A stretch of DNA of 64,000 bases from Macrothele yani. Lineage: Eukaryota > Arthropoda > Arachnida > Araneae > Macrothelidae. The stretch lies in the NCBI GenBank assembly GCA_039090855.1, contig CM077034.1, positions 224,333,331 to 224,397,330 of the forward strand, written 5' to 3'. Made by a program: the position numbers and the translations under genes. Below the pieces are notes generated by a model. It saw only the letters and a program-made list of their open reading frames with translations. It searched no databases and was not told the DNA's origin. Shown here one piece after another: positions 25,401 to 39,460 of this stretch (position 1 is its first letter; each line of letters begins with the position of its first letter).

Positions 25401-28400
25401 ACCGGGGGTCAGAAGGCTTAACGTGCCCATTCAATGCTCTAGTAGATCAGATCAGATCATATGTAGAGGATTTTAGGAAGGGAGTGTCTGACCCCAGGTC
25501 TTAAACAACCCTTAGAAATAGGAAGCTAGGATATTTGGACTAGAGTGCCCGATAGGAAAGTGACACGGAAGCGAGGTAGAAGACGCCCTTATTTACTACC
25601 GGGGGTCAGAAGGCTTAACGTGCCCATTCAATGCTCTAGTAGATCAGATCAGATCATATGTAGAGGATTTTAGGAAGGGAGTGTCTGACCCCAGGTCTTA
25701 AACAACCCTTAGAAATAGGAAGCTAGGAGATTTGGGCTAGAGTGCCCGATAGGAAAGTGACACGGAAGCGAGGTAGAAGACGCCCTTATTTACTACCGGG
25801 GGTCAGAAGGCTTAACGTGCCCATTCAATGCTCTAGTAGATCAGATCAGATCATATGTAGAGGATTTTAGGAAGGGAGTGTCTGACCCCAGGTCTTAAAC
25901 AACCCTTAGAAATAGGAAGCTAGGAGATTTGGGCTAGAGTGCCCGATAGGAAAGTGACACGGAAGCGAGGTAGAAGACGCCCTTATTTACTACCGGGGGT
26001 CAGAAGGCTTAACGTGCCCATTCAATGCTCTAGTAGATCAGATCAGATCATATGTAGAGGATTTTAGGAAGGGAGTGTCTGACCCCAGGTCTTAAACAAC
26101 CCTTAGAAATAGGAAGCTAGGAGATTTGGGCTAGAGTGCCCGATAGGAAAGTGACACGGAAGCGAGGTAGAAGACGCCCTTATTTACTACCGGGGGTCAG
26201 AAGGCTTAACGTGCCCATTCAATGCTCTAGTAGATCAGATCAGATCATATGTAGAGGATTTTAGGAAGGGAGTGTCTGACCCCAGGTCTTAAACAACCCT
26301 TAGAAATAGGAAGCTAGGAGATTTGGGCTAGAGTGCCCGATAGGAAAGTGACACGGAAGCGAGGTAGAAGACGCCCTTATTTACTACCGGGGGTCAGAAG
26401 GCTTAACGTGCCCATTCAATGCTCTAGTAGATCAGATCAGATCATATGTAGAGGATTTTAGGAAGGGAGTGTCTGACCCCAGGTCTTAAACAACCCTTAG
26501 AAATAGGAAGCTAGGAGATTTGGGCTAGAGTGCCCGATAGGAAAGTGACACGGAAGCGAGGTAGAAGACGCCCTTATTTACTACCGGGGGTCAGAAGGCT
26601 TAACGTGCCCATTCAATGCTCTAGTAGATCAGATCAGATCATATGTAGAGGATTTTAGGAAGGGAGTGTCTGACCCCAGGTCTTAAACAACCCTTAGAAA
26701 TAGGAAGCTAGGAGATTTGGGCTAGAGTGCCCGATAGGAAAGTGACACGGAAGCGAGGTAGAAGACGCCCTTATTTACTACCGGGGGTCAGAAGGCTTAA
26801 CGTGCCCATTCAATGCTCTAGTAGATCAGATCAGATCATATGTAGAGGATTTTAGGAAGGGAGTGTCTGACCCCAGGTCTTAAACAACCCTTAGAAATAG
26901 GAAGCTAGGAGATTTGGGCTAGAGTGCCCGATAGGAAAGTGACACGGAAGCGAGGTAGAAGACGCCCTTATTTACTACCGGGGGTCAGAAGGCTTAACGT
27001 GCCCATTCAATGCTCTAGTAGATCAGATCAGATCATATGTAGAGGATTTTAGGAAGGGAGTGTCTGACCCCAGGTCTTAAACAACCCTTAGAAATAGGAA
27101 GCTAGGAGATTTGGGCTAGAGTGCCCGATAGGAAAGTGACACGGAAGCGAGGTAGAAGACGCCCTTATTTACTACCGGGGGTCAGAAGGCTTAACGTGCC
27201 CATTCAATGCTCTAGTAGATCAGATCAGATCATATGTAGAGGATTTTAGGAAGGGAGTGTCTGACCCCAGGTCTTAAACAACCCTTAGAAATAGGAAGCT
27301 AGGAGATTTGGGCTAGAGTGCCCGATAGGAAAGTGACACGGAAGCGAGGTAGAAGACGCCCTTATTTACTACCGGGGGTCAGAAGGCTTAACGTGCCCAT
27401 TCAATGCTCTAGTAGATCAGATCTGATCATATGTAGAGGATTTTAGAAGGGGAGTGTCTGACCCCAGGTCTTAAACAACCCTTAGAAATAGGAAGCTAGG
27501 AGATTTGGACTAGAGTGCCCGATAGGAAAGTGACACGGAAGCGAGGTAGAAGACGCCCTTATTTACTACCGGGGGTCAGAAGGCTTAACGTGCCCATTCA
27601 ATGCTCTAGTAGATCAGATCAGATCATATGTAGAGGATTTTAGGAAGGGAGTGTCTGACCCCAGGTCTTAAACAACCCTTAGAAATAGGAAGCTAGGAGA
27701 TTTGGGCTAGAGTGCCCGATAGGAAAGTGACACGGAAGCGAGGTAGAAGACGCCCTTATTTACTACCGGGGGTCAGAAGGCTTAACGTGCCCATTCAATG
27801 CTCTAGTAGATCAGATCAGATCATATGTAGAGGATTTTAGGAAGGGAGTGTCTGACCCCAGGTCTTAAACAACCCTTAGAAATAGGAAGCTAGGAGATTT
27901 GGGCTAGAGTGCCCGATAGGAAAGTGACACGGAAGCGAGGTAGAAGACGCCCTTATTTACTACCGGGGGTCAGAAGGCTTAACGTGCCCATTCAATGCTC
28001 TAGTAGATCAGATCTGATCATATGTAGAGGATTTTAGGAAGGGAGTGTCTGACCCCAGGTCTTAAACAACCCTTAGAAATAGGAAGCTAGGAGATTTGGG
28101 CTAGAGTGCCCGATAGGAAAGTGACACGGAAGCGAGGTAGAAGACGCCCTTATTTACTACCGGGGGTCAGAAGGCTTAACGTGCCCATTCAATGCTCTAG
28201 TAGATCAGATCAGATCATATGTAGAGGATTTTAGGAAGGGAGTGTCTGACCCCAGGTCTTAAACAACCCTTAGAAATAGGAAGCTAGGAGATTTGGGCTA
28301 GAGTGCCCGATAGGAAAGTGACACGGAAGCGAGGTAGAAGACGCCCTTATTTACTACCGGGGGTCAGAAGGCTTAACGTGCCCATTCAATGCTCTAGTAG

Positions 28401-31400
28401 ATCAGATCAGATCATATGTAGAGGATTTTAGAAGGGGAGTGTCTGACCCCAGGTCTTAAACAACCCTTAGAAATAGGAAGCTAGGAGATTTGGACTAGAG
28501 TGCCCGATAGGAAAGTGACACGGAAGCGAGGTAGAAGACGCCCTTATTTACTACCGGGGGTCAGAAGGCTTAACGTGCCCATTCAATGCTCTAGTAGATC
28601 AGATCAGATCATATGTAGAGGATTTTAGGAAGGGAGTGTCTGACCCCAGGTCTTAAACAACCCTTAGAAATAGGAAGCTAGGAGATTTGGGCTAGAGTGC
28701 CCGATAGGAAAGTGACACGGAAGCGAGGTAGAAGACGCCCTTATTTACTACCGGGGGTCAGAAGGCTTAACGTGCCCATTCAATGCTCTAGTAGATCAGA
28801 TCAGATCATATGTAGAGGATTTTAGGAAGGGAGTGTCTGACCCCAGGTCTTAAACAACCCTTAGAAATAGGAAGCTAGGAGATTTGGGCTAGAGTGCCCG
28901 ATAGGAAAGTGACACGGAAGCGAGGTAGAAGACGCCCTTATTTACTACCGGGGGTCAGAAGGCTTAACGTGCCCATTCAATGCTCTAGTAGATCAGATCA
29001 GATCATATGTAGAGGATTTTAGGAAGGGAGTGTCTGACCCCAGGTCTTAAACAACCCTTAGAAATAGGAAGCTAGGAGATTTGGGCTAGAGTGCCCGATA
29101 GGAAAGTGACACGGAAGCGAGGTAGAAGACGCCCTTATTTACTACCGGGGGTCAGAAGGCTTAACGTGCCCATTCAATGCTCTAGTAGATCAGATCAGAT
29201 CATATGTAGAGGATTTTAGGAAGGGAGTGTCTGACCCCAGGTCTTAAACAACCCTTAGAAATAGGAAGCTAGGAGATTTGGGCTAGAGTGCCCGATAGGA
29301 AAGTGACACGGAAGCGAGGTAGAAGACGCCCTTATTTACTACCGGGGGTCAGAAGGCTTAACGTGCCCATTCAATGCTCTAGTAGATCAGATCAGATCAT
29401 ATGTAGAGGATTTTAGGAAGGGAGTGTCTGACCCCAGGTCTTAAACAACCCTTAGAAATAGGAAGCTAGGAGATTTGGGCTAGAGTGCCCGATAGGAAAG
29501 TGACACGGAAGCGAGGTAGAAGACGCCCTTATTTACTACCGGGGGTCAGAAGGCTTAACGTGCCCATTCAATGCTCTAGTAGATCAGATCAGATCATATG
29601 TAGAGGATTTTAGGAAGGGAGTGTCTGACCCCAGGTCTTAAACAACCCTTAGAAATAGGAAGCTAGGAGATTTGGGCTAGAGTGCCCGATAGGAAAGTGA
29701 CACGGAAGCGAGGTAGAAGACGCCCTTATTTACTACCGGGGGTCAGAAGGCTTAACGTGCCCATTCAATGCTCTAGTAGATCAGATCAGATCATATGTAG
29801 AGGATTTTAGGAAGGGAGTGTCTGACCCCAGGTCTTAAACAACCCTTAGAAATAGGAAGCTAGGAGATTTGGGCTAGAGTGCCCGATAGGAAAGTGACAC
29901 GGAAGCGAGGTAGAAGACGCCCTTATTTACTACCGGGGGTCAGAAGGCTTAACGTGCCCATTCAATGCTCTAGTAGATCAGATCAGATCATATGTAGAGG
30001 ATTTTAGGAAGGGAGTGTCTGACCCCAGGTCTTAAACAACCCTTAGAAATAGGAAGCTAGGAGATTTGGGCTAGAGTGCCCGATAGGAAAGTGACACGGA
30101 AGCGAGGTAGAAGACGCCCTTATTTACTACCGGGGGTCAGAAGGCTTAACGTGCCCATTCAATGCTCTAGTAGATCAGATCAGATCATATGTAGAGGATT
30201 TTAGGAAGGGAGTGTCTGACCCCAGGTCTTAAACAACCCTTAGAAATAGGAAGCTAGGAGATTTGGGCTAGAGTGCCCGATAGGAAAGTGACACGGAAGC
30301 GAGGTAGAAGACGCCCTTATTTACTACCGGGGGTCAGAAGGCTTAACGTGCCCATTCAATGCTCTAGTAGATCAGATCTGATCATATGTAGAGGATTTTA
30401 GGAAGGGAGTGTCTGACCCCAGGTCTTAAACAACCCTTAGAAATAGGAAGCTAGGAGATTTGGGCTAGAGTGCCCGATAGGAAAGTGACACGGAAGCGAG
30501 GTAGAAGACGCCCTTATTTACTACCGGGGGTCAGAAGGCTTAACGTGCCCATTCAATGCTCTAGTAGATCAGATCAGATCATATGTAGAGGATTTTAGGA
30601 AGGGAGTGTCTGACCCCAGGTCTTAAACAACCCTTAGAAATAGGAAGCTAGGAGATTTGGGCTAGAGTGCCCGATAGGAAAGTGACACGGAAGCGAGGTA
30701 GAAGACGCCCTTATTTACTACCGGGGGTCAGAAGGCTTAACGTGCCCATTCAATGCTCTAGTAGATCAGATCAGATCATATGTAGAGGATTTTAGGAAGG
30801 GAGTGTCTGACCCCAGGTCTTAAACAACCCTTAGAAATAGGAAGCTAGGAGATTTGGGCTAGAGTGCCCGATAGGAAAGTGACACGGAAGCGAGGTAGAA
30901 GACGCCCTTATTTACTACCGGGGGTCAGAAGGCTTAACGTGCCCATTCAATGCTCTAGTAGATCAGATCAGATCATATGTAGAGGATTTTAGGAAGGGAG
31001 TGTCTGACCCCAGGTCTTAAACAACCCTTAGAAATAGGAAGCTAGGAGATTTGGGCTAGAGTGCCCGATAGGAAAGTGACACGGAAGCGAGGTAGAAGAC
31101 GCCCTTATTTACTACCGGGGGTCAGAAGGCTTAACGTGCCCATTCAATGCTCTAGTAGATCAGATCAGATCATATGTAGAGGATTTTAGGAAGGGAGTGT
31201 CTGACCCCAGGTCTTAAACAACCCTTAGAAATAGGAAGCTAGGAGATTTGGGCTAGAGTGCCCGATAGGAAAGTGACACGGAAGCGAGGTAGAAGACGCC
31301 CTTATTTACTACCGGGGGTCAGAAGGCTTAACGTGCCCATTCAATGCTCTAGTAGATCAGATCAGATCATATGTAGAGGATTTTAGGAAGGGAGTGTCTG

Positions 31401-34400
31401 ACCCCAGGTCTTAAACAACCCTTAGAAATAGGAAGCTAGGAGATTTGGGCTAGAGTGCCCGATAGGAAAGTGACACGGAAGCGAGGTAGAAGACGCCCTT
31501 ATTTACTACCGGGGGTCAGAAGGCTTAACGTGCCCATTCAATGCTCTAGTAGATCAGATCAGATCATATGTAGAGGATTTTAGGAAGGGAGTGTCTGACC
31601 CCAGGTCTTAAACAACCCTTAGAAATAGGAAGCTAGGAGATTTGGGCTAGAGTGCCCGATAGGAAAGTGACACGGAAGCGAGGTAGAAGACGCCCTTATT
31701 TACTACCGGGGGTCAGAAGGCTTAACGTGCCCATTCAATGCTCTAGTAGATCAGATCAGATCATATGTAGAGGATTTTAGGAAGGGAGTGTCTGACCCCA
31801 GGTCTTAAACAACCCTTAGAAATAGGAAGCTAGGAGATTTGGGCTAGAGTGCCCGATAGGAAAGTGACACGGAAGCGAGGTAGAAGACGCCCTTATTTAC
31901 TACCGGGGGTCAGAAGGCTTAACGTGCCCATTCAATGCTCTAGTAGATCAGATCAGATCATATGTAGAGGATTTTAGGAAGGGAGTGTCTGACCCCAGGT
32001 CTTAAACAACCCTTAGAAATAGGAAGCTAGGAGATTTGGGCTAGAGTGCCCGATAGGAAAGTGACACGGAAGCGAGGTAGAAGACGCCCTTATTTACTAC
32101 CGGGGGTCAGAAGGCTTAACGTGCCCATTCAATGCTCTAGTAGATCAGATCAGATCATATGTAGAGGATTTTAGGAAGGGAGTGTCTGACCCCAGGTCTT
32201 AAACAACCCTTAGAAATAGGAAGCTAGGAGATTTGGGCTAGAGTGCCCGATAGGAAAGTGACACGGAAGCGAGGTAGAAGACGCCCTTATTTACTACCGG
32301 GGGTCAGAAGGCTTAACGTGCCCATTCAATGCTCTAGTAGATCAGATCAGATCATATGTAGAGGATTTTAGGAAGGGAGTGTCTGACCCCAGGTCTTAAA
32401 CAACCCTTAGAAATAGGAAGCTAGGAGATTTGGGCTAGAGTGCCCGATAGGAAAGTGACACGGAAGCGAGGTAGAAGACGCCCTTATTTACTACCGGGGG
32501 TCAGAAGGCTTAACGTGCCCATTCAATGCTCTAGTAGATCAGATCAGATCATATGTAGAGGATTTTAGAAGGAGTGTCTGACCCCAGGTCTTAAACAACC
32601 CTTAGAAATAGGAAGCTAGGAGATTTGGGCTAGAGTGCCCGATAGGAAAGTGACACGGAAGCGAGGTAGAAGACGCCCTTATTTACTACCGGGGGTCAGA
32701 AGGCTTAACGTGCCCATTCAATGCTCTAGTAGATCAGATCAGATCATATGTAGAGGATTTTAGGAAGGGAGTGTCTGACCCCAGGTCTTAAACAACCCTT
32801 AGAAATAGGAAGCTAGGAGATTTGGGCTAGAGTGCCCGATAGGAAAGTGACACGGAAGCGAGGTAGAAGACGCCCTTATTTACTACCGGGGGTCAGAAGG
32901 CTTAACGTGCCCATTCAATGCTCTAGTAGATCAGATCAGATCATATGTAGAGGATTTTAGGAAGGGAGTGTCTGACCCCAGGTCTTAAACAACCCTTAGA
33001 AATAGGAAGCTAGGAGATTTGGGCTAGAGTGCCCGATAGGAAAGTGACACGGAAGCGAGGTAGAAGACGCCCTTATTTACTACCGGGGGTCAGAAGGCTT
33101 AACGTGCCCATTCAATGCTCTAGTAGATCAGATCAGATCATATGTAGAGGATTTTAGGAAGGGAGTGTCTGACCCCAGGTCTTAAACAACCCTTAGAAAT
33201 AGGAAGCTAGGAGATTTGGGCTAGAGTGCCCGATAGGAAAGTGACACGGAAGCGAGGTAGAAGACGCCCTTATTTACTACCGGGGGTCAGAAGGCTTAAC
33301 GTGCCCATTCAATGCTCTAGTAGATCAGATCAGATCATATGTAGAGGATTTTAGGAAGGGAGTGTCTGACCCCAGGTCTTAAACAACCCTTAGAAATAGG
33401 AAGCTAGGAGATTTGGGCTAGAGTGCCCGATAGGAAAGTGACACGGAAGCGAGGTAGAAGACGCCCTTATTTACTACCGGGGGTCAGAAGGCTTAACGTG
33501 CCCATTCAATGCTCTAGTAGATCAGATCAGATCATATGTAGAGGATTTTAGGAAGGGAGTGTCTGACCCCAGGTCTTAAACAACCCTTAGAAATAGGAAG
33601 CTAGGAGATTTGGGCTAGAGTGCCCGATAGGAAAGTGACACGGAAGCGAGGTAGAAGACGCCCTTATTTACTACCGGGGGTCAGAAGGCTTAACGTGCCC
33701 ATTCAATGCTCTAGTAGATCAGATCAGATCATATGTAGAGGATTTTAGGAAGGGAGTGTCTGACCCCAGGTCTTAAACAACCCTTAGAAATAGGAAGCTA
33801 GGAGATTTGGGCTAGAGTGCCCGATAGGAAAGTGACACGGAAGCGAGGTAGAAGACGCCCTTATTTACTACCGGGGGTCAGAAGGCTTAACGTGCCCATT
33901 CAATGCTCTAGTAGATCAGATCAGATCATATGTAGAGGATTTTAGGAAGGGAGTGTCTGACCCCAGGTCTTAAACAACCCTTAGAAATAGGAAGCTAGGA
34001 GATTTGGGCTAGAGTGCCCGATAGGAAAGTGACACGGAAGCGAGGTAGAAGACGCCCTTATTTACTACCGGGGGTCAGAAGGCTTAACGTGCCCATTCAA
34101 TGCTCTAGTAGATCAGATCAGATCATATGTAGAGGATTTTAGGAAGGGAGTGTCTGACCCCAGGTCTTAAACAACCCTTAGAAATAGGAAGCTAGGAGAT
34201 TTGGGCTAGAGTGCCCGATAGGAAAGTGACACGGAAGCGAGGTAGAAGACGCCCTTATTTACTACCGGGGGTCAGAAGGCTTAACGTGCCCATTCAATGC
34301 TCTAGTAGATCAGATCAGATCATATGTAGAGGATTTTAGGAAGGGAGTGTCTGACCCCAGGTCTTAAACAACCCTTAGAAATAGGAAGCTAGGAGATTTG

Positions 34401-37400
34401 GGCTAGAGTGCCCGATAGGAAAGTGACACGGAAGCGAGGTAGAAGACGCCCTTATTTACTACCGGGGGTCAGAAGGCTTAACGTGCCCATTCAATGCTCT
34501 AGTAGATCAGATCAGATCATATGTAGAGGATTTTAGGAAGGGAGTGTCTGACCCCAGGTCTTAAACAACCCTTAGAAATAGGAAGCTAGGAGATTTGGGC
34601 TAGAGTGCCCGATAGGAAAGTGACACGGAAGCGAGGTAGAAGACGCCCTTATTTACTACCGGGGGTCAGAAGGCTTAACGTGCCCATTCAATGCTCTAGT
34701 AGATCAGATCAGATCATATGTAGAGGATTTTAGGAAGGGAGTGTCTGACCCCAGGTCTTAAACAACCCTTAGAAATAGGAAGCTAGGAGATTTGGACTAG
34801 AGTGCCCGATAGGAAAGTGACACGGAAGCGAGGTAGAAGACGCCCTTATTTACTACCGGGGGTCAGAAGGCTTAACGTGCCCATTCAATGCTCTAGTAGA
34901 TCAGATCAGATCATATGTAGAGGATTTTAGGAAGGGAGTGTCTGACCCCAGGTCTTAAACAACCCTTAGAAATAGGAAGCTAGGAGATTTGGGCTAGAGT
35001 GCCCGATAGGAAAGTGACACGGAAGCGAGGTAGAAGACGCCCTTATTTACTACCGGGGGTCAGAAGGCTTAACGTGCCCATTCAATGCTCTAGTAGATCA
35101 GATCAGATCATATGTAGAGGATTTTAGGAAGGGAGTGTCTGACCCCAGGTCTTAAACAACCCTTAGAAATAGGAAGCTAGGAGATTTGGGCTAGAGTGCC
35201 CGATAGGAAAGTGACACGGAAGCGAGGTAGAAGACGCCCTTATTTACTACCGGGGGTCAGAAGGCTTAACGTGCCCATTCAATGCTCTAGTAGATCAGAT
35301 CAGATCATATGTAGAGGATTTTAGGAAGGGAGTGTCTGACCCCAGGTCTTAAACAACCCTTAGAAATAGGAAGCTAGGAGATTTGGGCTAGAGTGCCCGA
35401 TAGGAAAGTGACACGGAAGCGAGGTAGAAGACGCCCTTATTTACTACCGGGGGTCAGAAGGCTTAACGTGCCCATTCAATGCTCTAGTAGATCAGATCAG
35501 ATCATATGTAGAGGATTTTAGGAAGGGAGTGTCTGACCCCAGGTCTTAAACAACCCTTAGAAATAGGAAGCTAGGAGATTTGGGCTAGAGTGCCCGATAG
35601 GAAAGTGACACGGAAGCGAGGTAGAAGACGCCCTTATTTACTACCGGGGGTCAGAAGGCTTAACGTGCCCATTCAATGCTCTAGTAGATCAGATCAGATC
35701 ATATGTAGAGGATTTTAGGAAGGGAGTGTCTGACCCCAGGTCTTAAACAACCCTTAGAAATAGGAAGCTAGGAGATTTGGGCTAGAGTGCCCGATAGGAA
35801 AGTGACACGGAAGCGAGGTAGAAGACGCCCTTATTTACTACCGGGGGTCAGAAGGCTTAACGTGCCCATTCAATGCTCTAGTAGATCAGATCAGATCATA
35901 TGTAGAGGATTTTAGGAAGGGAGTGTCTGACCCCAGGTCTTAAACAACCCTTAGAAATAGGAAGCTAGGAGATTTGGGCTAGAGTGCCCGATAGGAAAGT
36001 GACACGGAAGCGAGGTAGAAGACGCCCTTATTTACTACCGGGGGTCAGAAGGCTTAACGTGCCCATTCAATGCTCTAGTAGATCAGATCAGATCATATGT
36101 AGAGGATTTTAGGAAGGGAGTGTCTGACCCCAGGTCTTAAACAACCCTTAGAAATAGGAAGCTAGGAGATTTGGGCTAGAGTGCCCGATAGGAAAGTGAC
36201 ACGGAAGCGAGGTAGAAGACGCCCTTATTTACTACCGGGGGTCAGAAGGCTTAACGTGCCCATTCAATGCTCTAGTAGATCAGATCAGATCATATGTAGA
36301 GGATTTTAGGAAGGGAGTGTCTGACCCCAGGTCTTAAACAACCCTTAGAAATAGGAAGCTAGGAGATTTGGGCTAGAGTGCCCGATAGGAAAGTGACACG
36401 GAAGCGAGGTAGAAGACGCCCTTATTTACTACCGGGGGTCAGAAGGCTTAACGTGCCCATTCAATGCTCTAGTAGATCAGATCAGATCATATGTAGAGGA
36501 TTTTAGGAAGGGAGTGTCTGACCCCAGGTCTTAAACAACCCTTAGAAATAGGAAGCTAGGAGATTTGGGCTAGAGTGCCCGATAGGAAAGTGACACGGAA
36601 GCGAGGTAGAAGACGCCCTTATTTACTACCGGGGGTCAGAAGGCTTAACGTGCCCATTCAATGCTCTAGTAGATCAGATCAGATCATATGTAGAGGATTT
36701 TAGGAAGGAGTGTCTGACCCCAGGTCTTAAACAACCCTTAGAAATAGGAAGCTAGGATATTTGGACTAGAGTGCCCGATAGGAAAGTGACACGGAAGCGA
36801 GGTAGAAGACGCCCTTATTTACTACCGGGGGTCAGAAGGCTTAACGTGCCCATTCAATGCTCTAGTAGATCAGATCAGATCATATGTAGAGGATTTTAGG
36901 AAGGGAGTGTCTGACCCCAGGTCTTAAACAACCCTTAGAAATAGGAAGCTAGGAGATTTGGGCTAGAGTGCCCGATAGGAAAGTGACACGGAAGCGAGGT
37001 AGAAGACGCCCTTATTTACTACCGGGGGTCAGAAGGCTTAACGTGCCCATTCAATGCTCTAGTAGATCAGATCAGATCATATGTAGAGGATTTTAGGAAG
37101 GGAGTGTCTGACCCCAGGTCTTAAACAACCCTTAGAAATAGGAAGCTAGGAGATTTGGGCTAGAGTGCCCGATAGGAAAGTGACACGGAAGCGAGGTAGA
37201 AGACGCCCTTATTTACTACCGGGGTCAGAAGGCTTAACGTGCCCATTCAATGCTCTAGTAGATCAGATCAGATCATATGTAGAGGATTTTAGGAAGGGAG
37301 TGTCTGACCCCAGGTCTTAAACAACCCTTAGAAATAGGAAGCCAGGAGATTTGGGCTAGAGTGCCCGATAGGAAAGTGACACGGAAGCGAGGTAGAAGAC

Positions 37401-39195
37401 GCCCTTATTTACTACCGGGGGTCAGAAGGCTTAACGTGCCCATTCAATGCTCTAGTAGATCAGATCAGATCATATGTAGAGGATTTTAGAAGGAGTGTCT
37501 GACCCCAGGTCTTAAACAACCCTTAGAAATAGGAAGCTAGGAGATTTGGGCTAGAGTGCCCGATAGGAAAGTGACACGGAAGCGAGGTAGAAGACGCCCT
37601 TATTTACTACCGGGGGTCAGAAGGCTTAACGTGCCCATTCAATGCTCTAGTAGATCAGATCAGATCATATGTAGAGGATTTTAGGAAGGGAGTGTCTGAC
37701 CCCAGGTCTTAAACAACCCTTAGAAATAGGAAGCTAGGAGATTTGGGCTAGAGTGCCCGATAGGAAAGTGACACGGAAGCGAGGTAGAAGACGCCCTTAT
37801 TTACTACCGGGGGTCAGAAGGCTTAACGTGCCCATTCAATGCTCTAGTAGATCAGATCAGATCATATGTAGAGGATTTTAGGAAGGGAGTGTCTGACCCC
37901 AGGTCTTAAACAACCCTTAGAAATAGGAAGCTAGGAGATTTGGGCTAGAGTGCCCGATAGGAAAGTGACACGGAAGCGAGGTAGAAGACGCCCTTATTTA
38001 CTACCGGGGGTCAGAAGGCTTAACGTGCCCATTCAATGCTCTAGTAGATCAGATCAGATCATATGTAGAGGATTTTAGGAAGGGAGTGTCTGACCCCAGG
38101 TCTTAAACAACCCTTAGAAATAGGAAGCTAGGAGATTTGGGCTAGAGTGCCCGATAGGAAAGTGACACGGAAGCGAGGTAGAAGACGCCCTTATTTACTA
38201 CCGGGGGTCAGAAGGCTTAACGTGCCCATTCAATGCTCTAGTAGATCAGATCAGATCATATGTAGAGGATTTTAGGAAGGGAGTGTCTGACCCCAGGTCT
38301 TAAACAACCCTTAGAAATAGGAAGCTAGGAGATTTGGGCTAGAGTGCCCGATAGGAAAGTGACACGGAAGCGAGGTAGAAGACGCCCTTATTTACTACCG
38401 GGGGTCAGAAGGCTTAACGTGCCCATTCAATGCTCTAGTAGATCAGATCAGATCATATGTAGAGGATTTTAGGAAGGGAGTGTCTGACCCCAGGTCTTAA
38501 ACAACCCTTAGAAATAGGAAGCTAGGAGATTTGGGCTAGAGTGCCCGATAGGAAAGTGACACGGAAGCGAGGTAGAAGACGCCCTTATTTACTACCGGGG
38601 GTCAGAAGGCTTAACGTGCCCATTCAATGCTCTAGTAGATCAGATCAGATCATATGTAGAGGATTTTAGGAAGGGAGTGTCTGACCCCAGGTCTTAAACA
38701 ACCCTTAGAAATAGGAAGCTAGGAGATTTGGGCTAGAGTGCCCGATAGGAAAGTGACACGGAAGCGAGGTAGAAGACGCCCTTATTTACTACCGGGGGTC
38801 AGAAGGCTTAACGTGCCCATTCAATGCTCTAGTAGATCAGATCAGATCATATGTAGAGGATTTTAGGAAGGGAGTGTCTGACCCCAGGTCTTAAACAACC
38901 CTTAGAAATAGGAAGCTAGGAGATTTGGGCTAGAGTGCCCGATAGGAAAGTGACACGGAAGCGAGGTAGAAGACGCCCTTATTTACTACCGGGGTCAGAA
39001 GGCTTGACGTGCCCATTCAATGCTCTAGTAGATCAGATCTGATCATATGTAGAGGATTTTAGGAAGGGAGTGTCTGACCCCAGGTCTTAAACAACCCTTA
39101 GAAATAGGAAGCTAGGAGATTTGGGCTAGAGTGCCCGATAGGAAAGTGACACGGAAGCGAGGTAGAAGACGCCCTTATTTACTACCGGGGTCAGA
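19421..39195. repeat. Highly homogenised right part of the 197-bp array
   Basis: About 100 monomers here are nearly identical to the consensus. Departures are sparse. A ggatatttggac monomer lies at 19421, 20406 and 21391 (exactly 985 apart, five monomers) and again at 25528. Occasional GATCAGATCT variants occur, and short deletions appear in the aggaaggg run near 32,560, 36,705 and 37,490. The final two full units carry ggcttgacg and one G fewer. Such uniformity implies recent amplification or efficient homogenisation. An assembler could also flatten real differences in a region like this. Confidence 0.85.
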
Positions 39196-39460
39196 AGGCT
39201 TGACGTGCCCATTCAATGCTCTAGTAGATCAGATCAAATCATATGTAGAGGATTTTAGGAAGGGAGTGTCTGACCCCAAGTCTTAAACAACCCTTAGAAA
39301 TAGGAAGCTAGGAGATTTGGGCTAGAGTGCCCGATAGGAAAGTCACGCGAAAGCGAGGTACAAAGTGGGAGGAAAACGCCCTTATTTATTACCCGAGAGC
39401 CAGTGCCCGGGGTCCGACGGCTTAACGCGCCCATCCGACGCACGGCGGGCATTTATTGGT
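39196..39460. repeat. Divergent terminal monomer joining satellite to SINE-like DNA
   Basis: The last unit starts as a normal monomer. From about 39343 it departs: acggaagcg becomes gcgaaagcg, about 11 extra bases (around 39361-39371) sit before the gcccttattta block, and about 15 extra bases (around 39393-39407) sit before ggggtc. It then keeps the satellite phase through gacggcttaacgcgcccat before continuing into non-satellite DNA with a tRNA-like sequence. The extra segments are absent from the other monomers. This looks like either the ancestral longer sequence from which the monomer was derived or an edge unit that decayed. Its direct continuity with the SINE-like head favours ancestry. 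Confidence 0.7.

Larger units (their letters stand above)
1..39420. repeat. 197-bp tandem satellite array, about 200 monomers
   Basis: Direct head-to-tail repetition of one 197-bp unit, taken here to start at aggcttaacg. Unit starts fall at 1, 197, 394 and so on to 39,196. Counting the visible indels gives a net -8 bases: 1 base lost in the first unit, 2 near 32,560, 1 near 36,705, 1 near 37,215, 2 near 37,490, 1 each near 38,990 and 39,185, and 1 gained near 8,530. This matches 199 full units between 1 and 39,195 plus a degenerate 200th. GC is about 47% by hand count of the consensus. There are no spacers, no long conserved reading frame and no embedded gene. The array is cut by the left window edge, so its true length is greater. 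It is satellite DNA of possible heterochromatic location, but no centromeric or other function is shown by the sequence. Confidence 0.98.

Noticed and set aside
1..39195. CRISPR-like array
   Set aside because: The repeats are 197 bp, contiguous and without unique spacers, and the context is eukaryotic.
1..39195. CENP-B-box-like motif in the 197-bp monomer
   Set aside because: No TTCG or CGAA core is present in the consensus monomer, so the known 17-bp motif cannot be formed.
1..39195. Insect-type telomeric repeat (TTAGG)
   Set aside because: Only isolated ttagg within each monomer, never in tandem.
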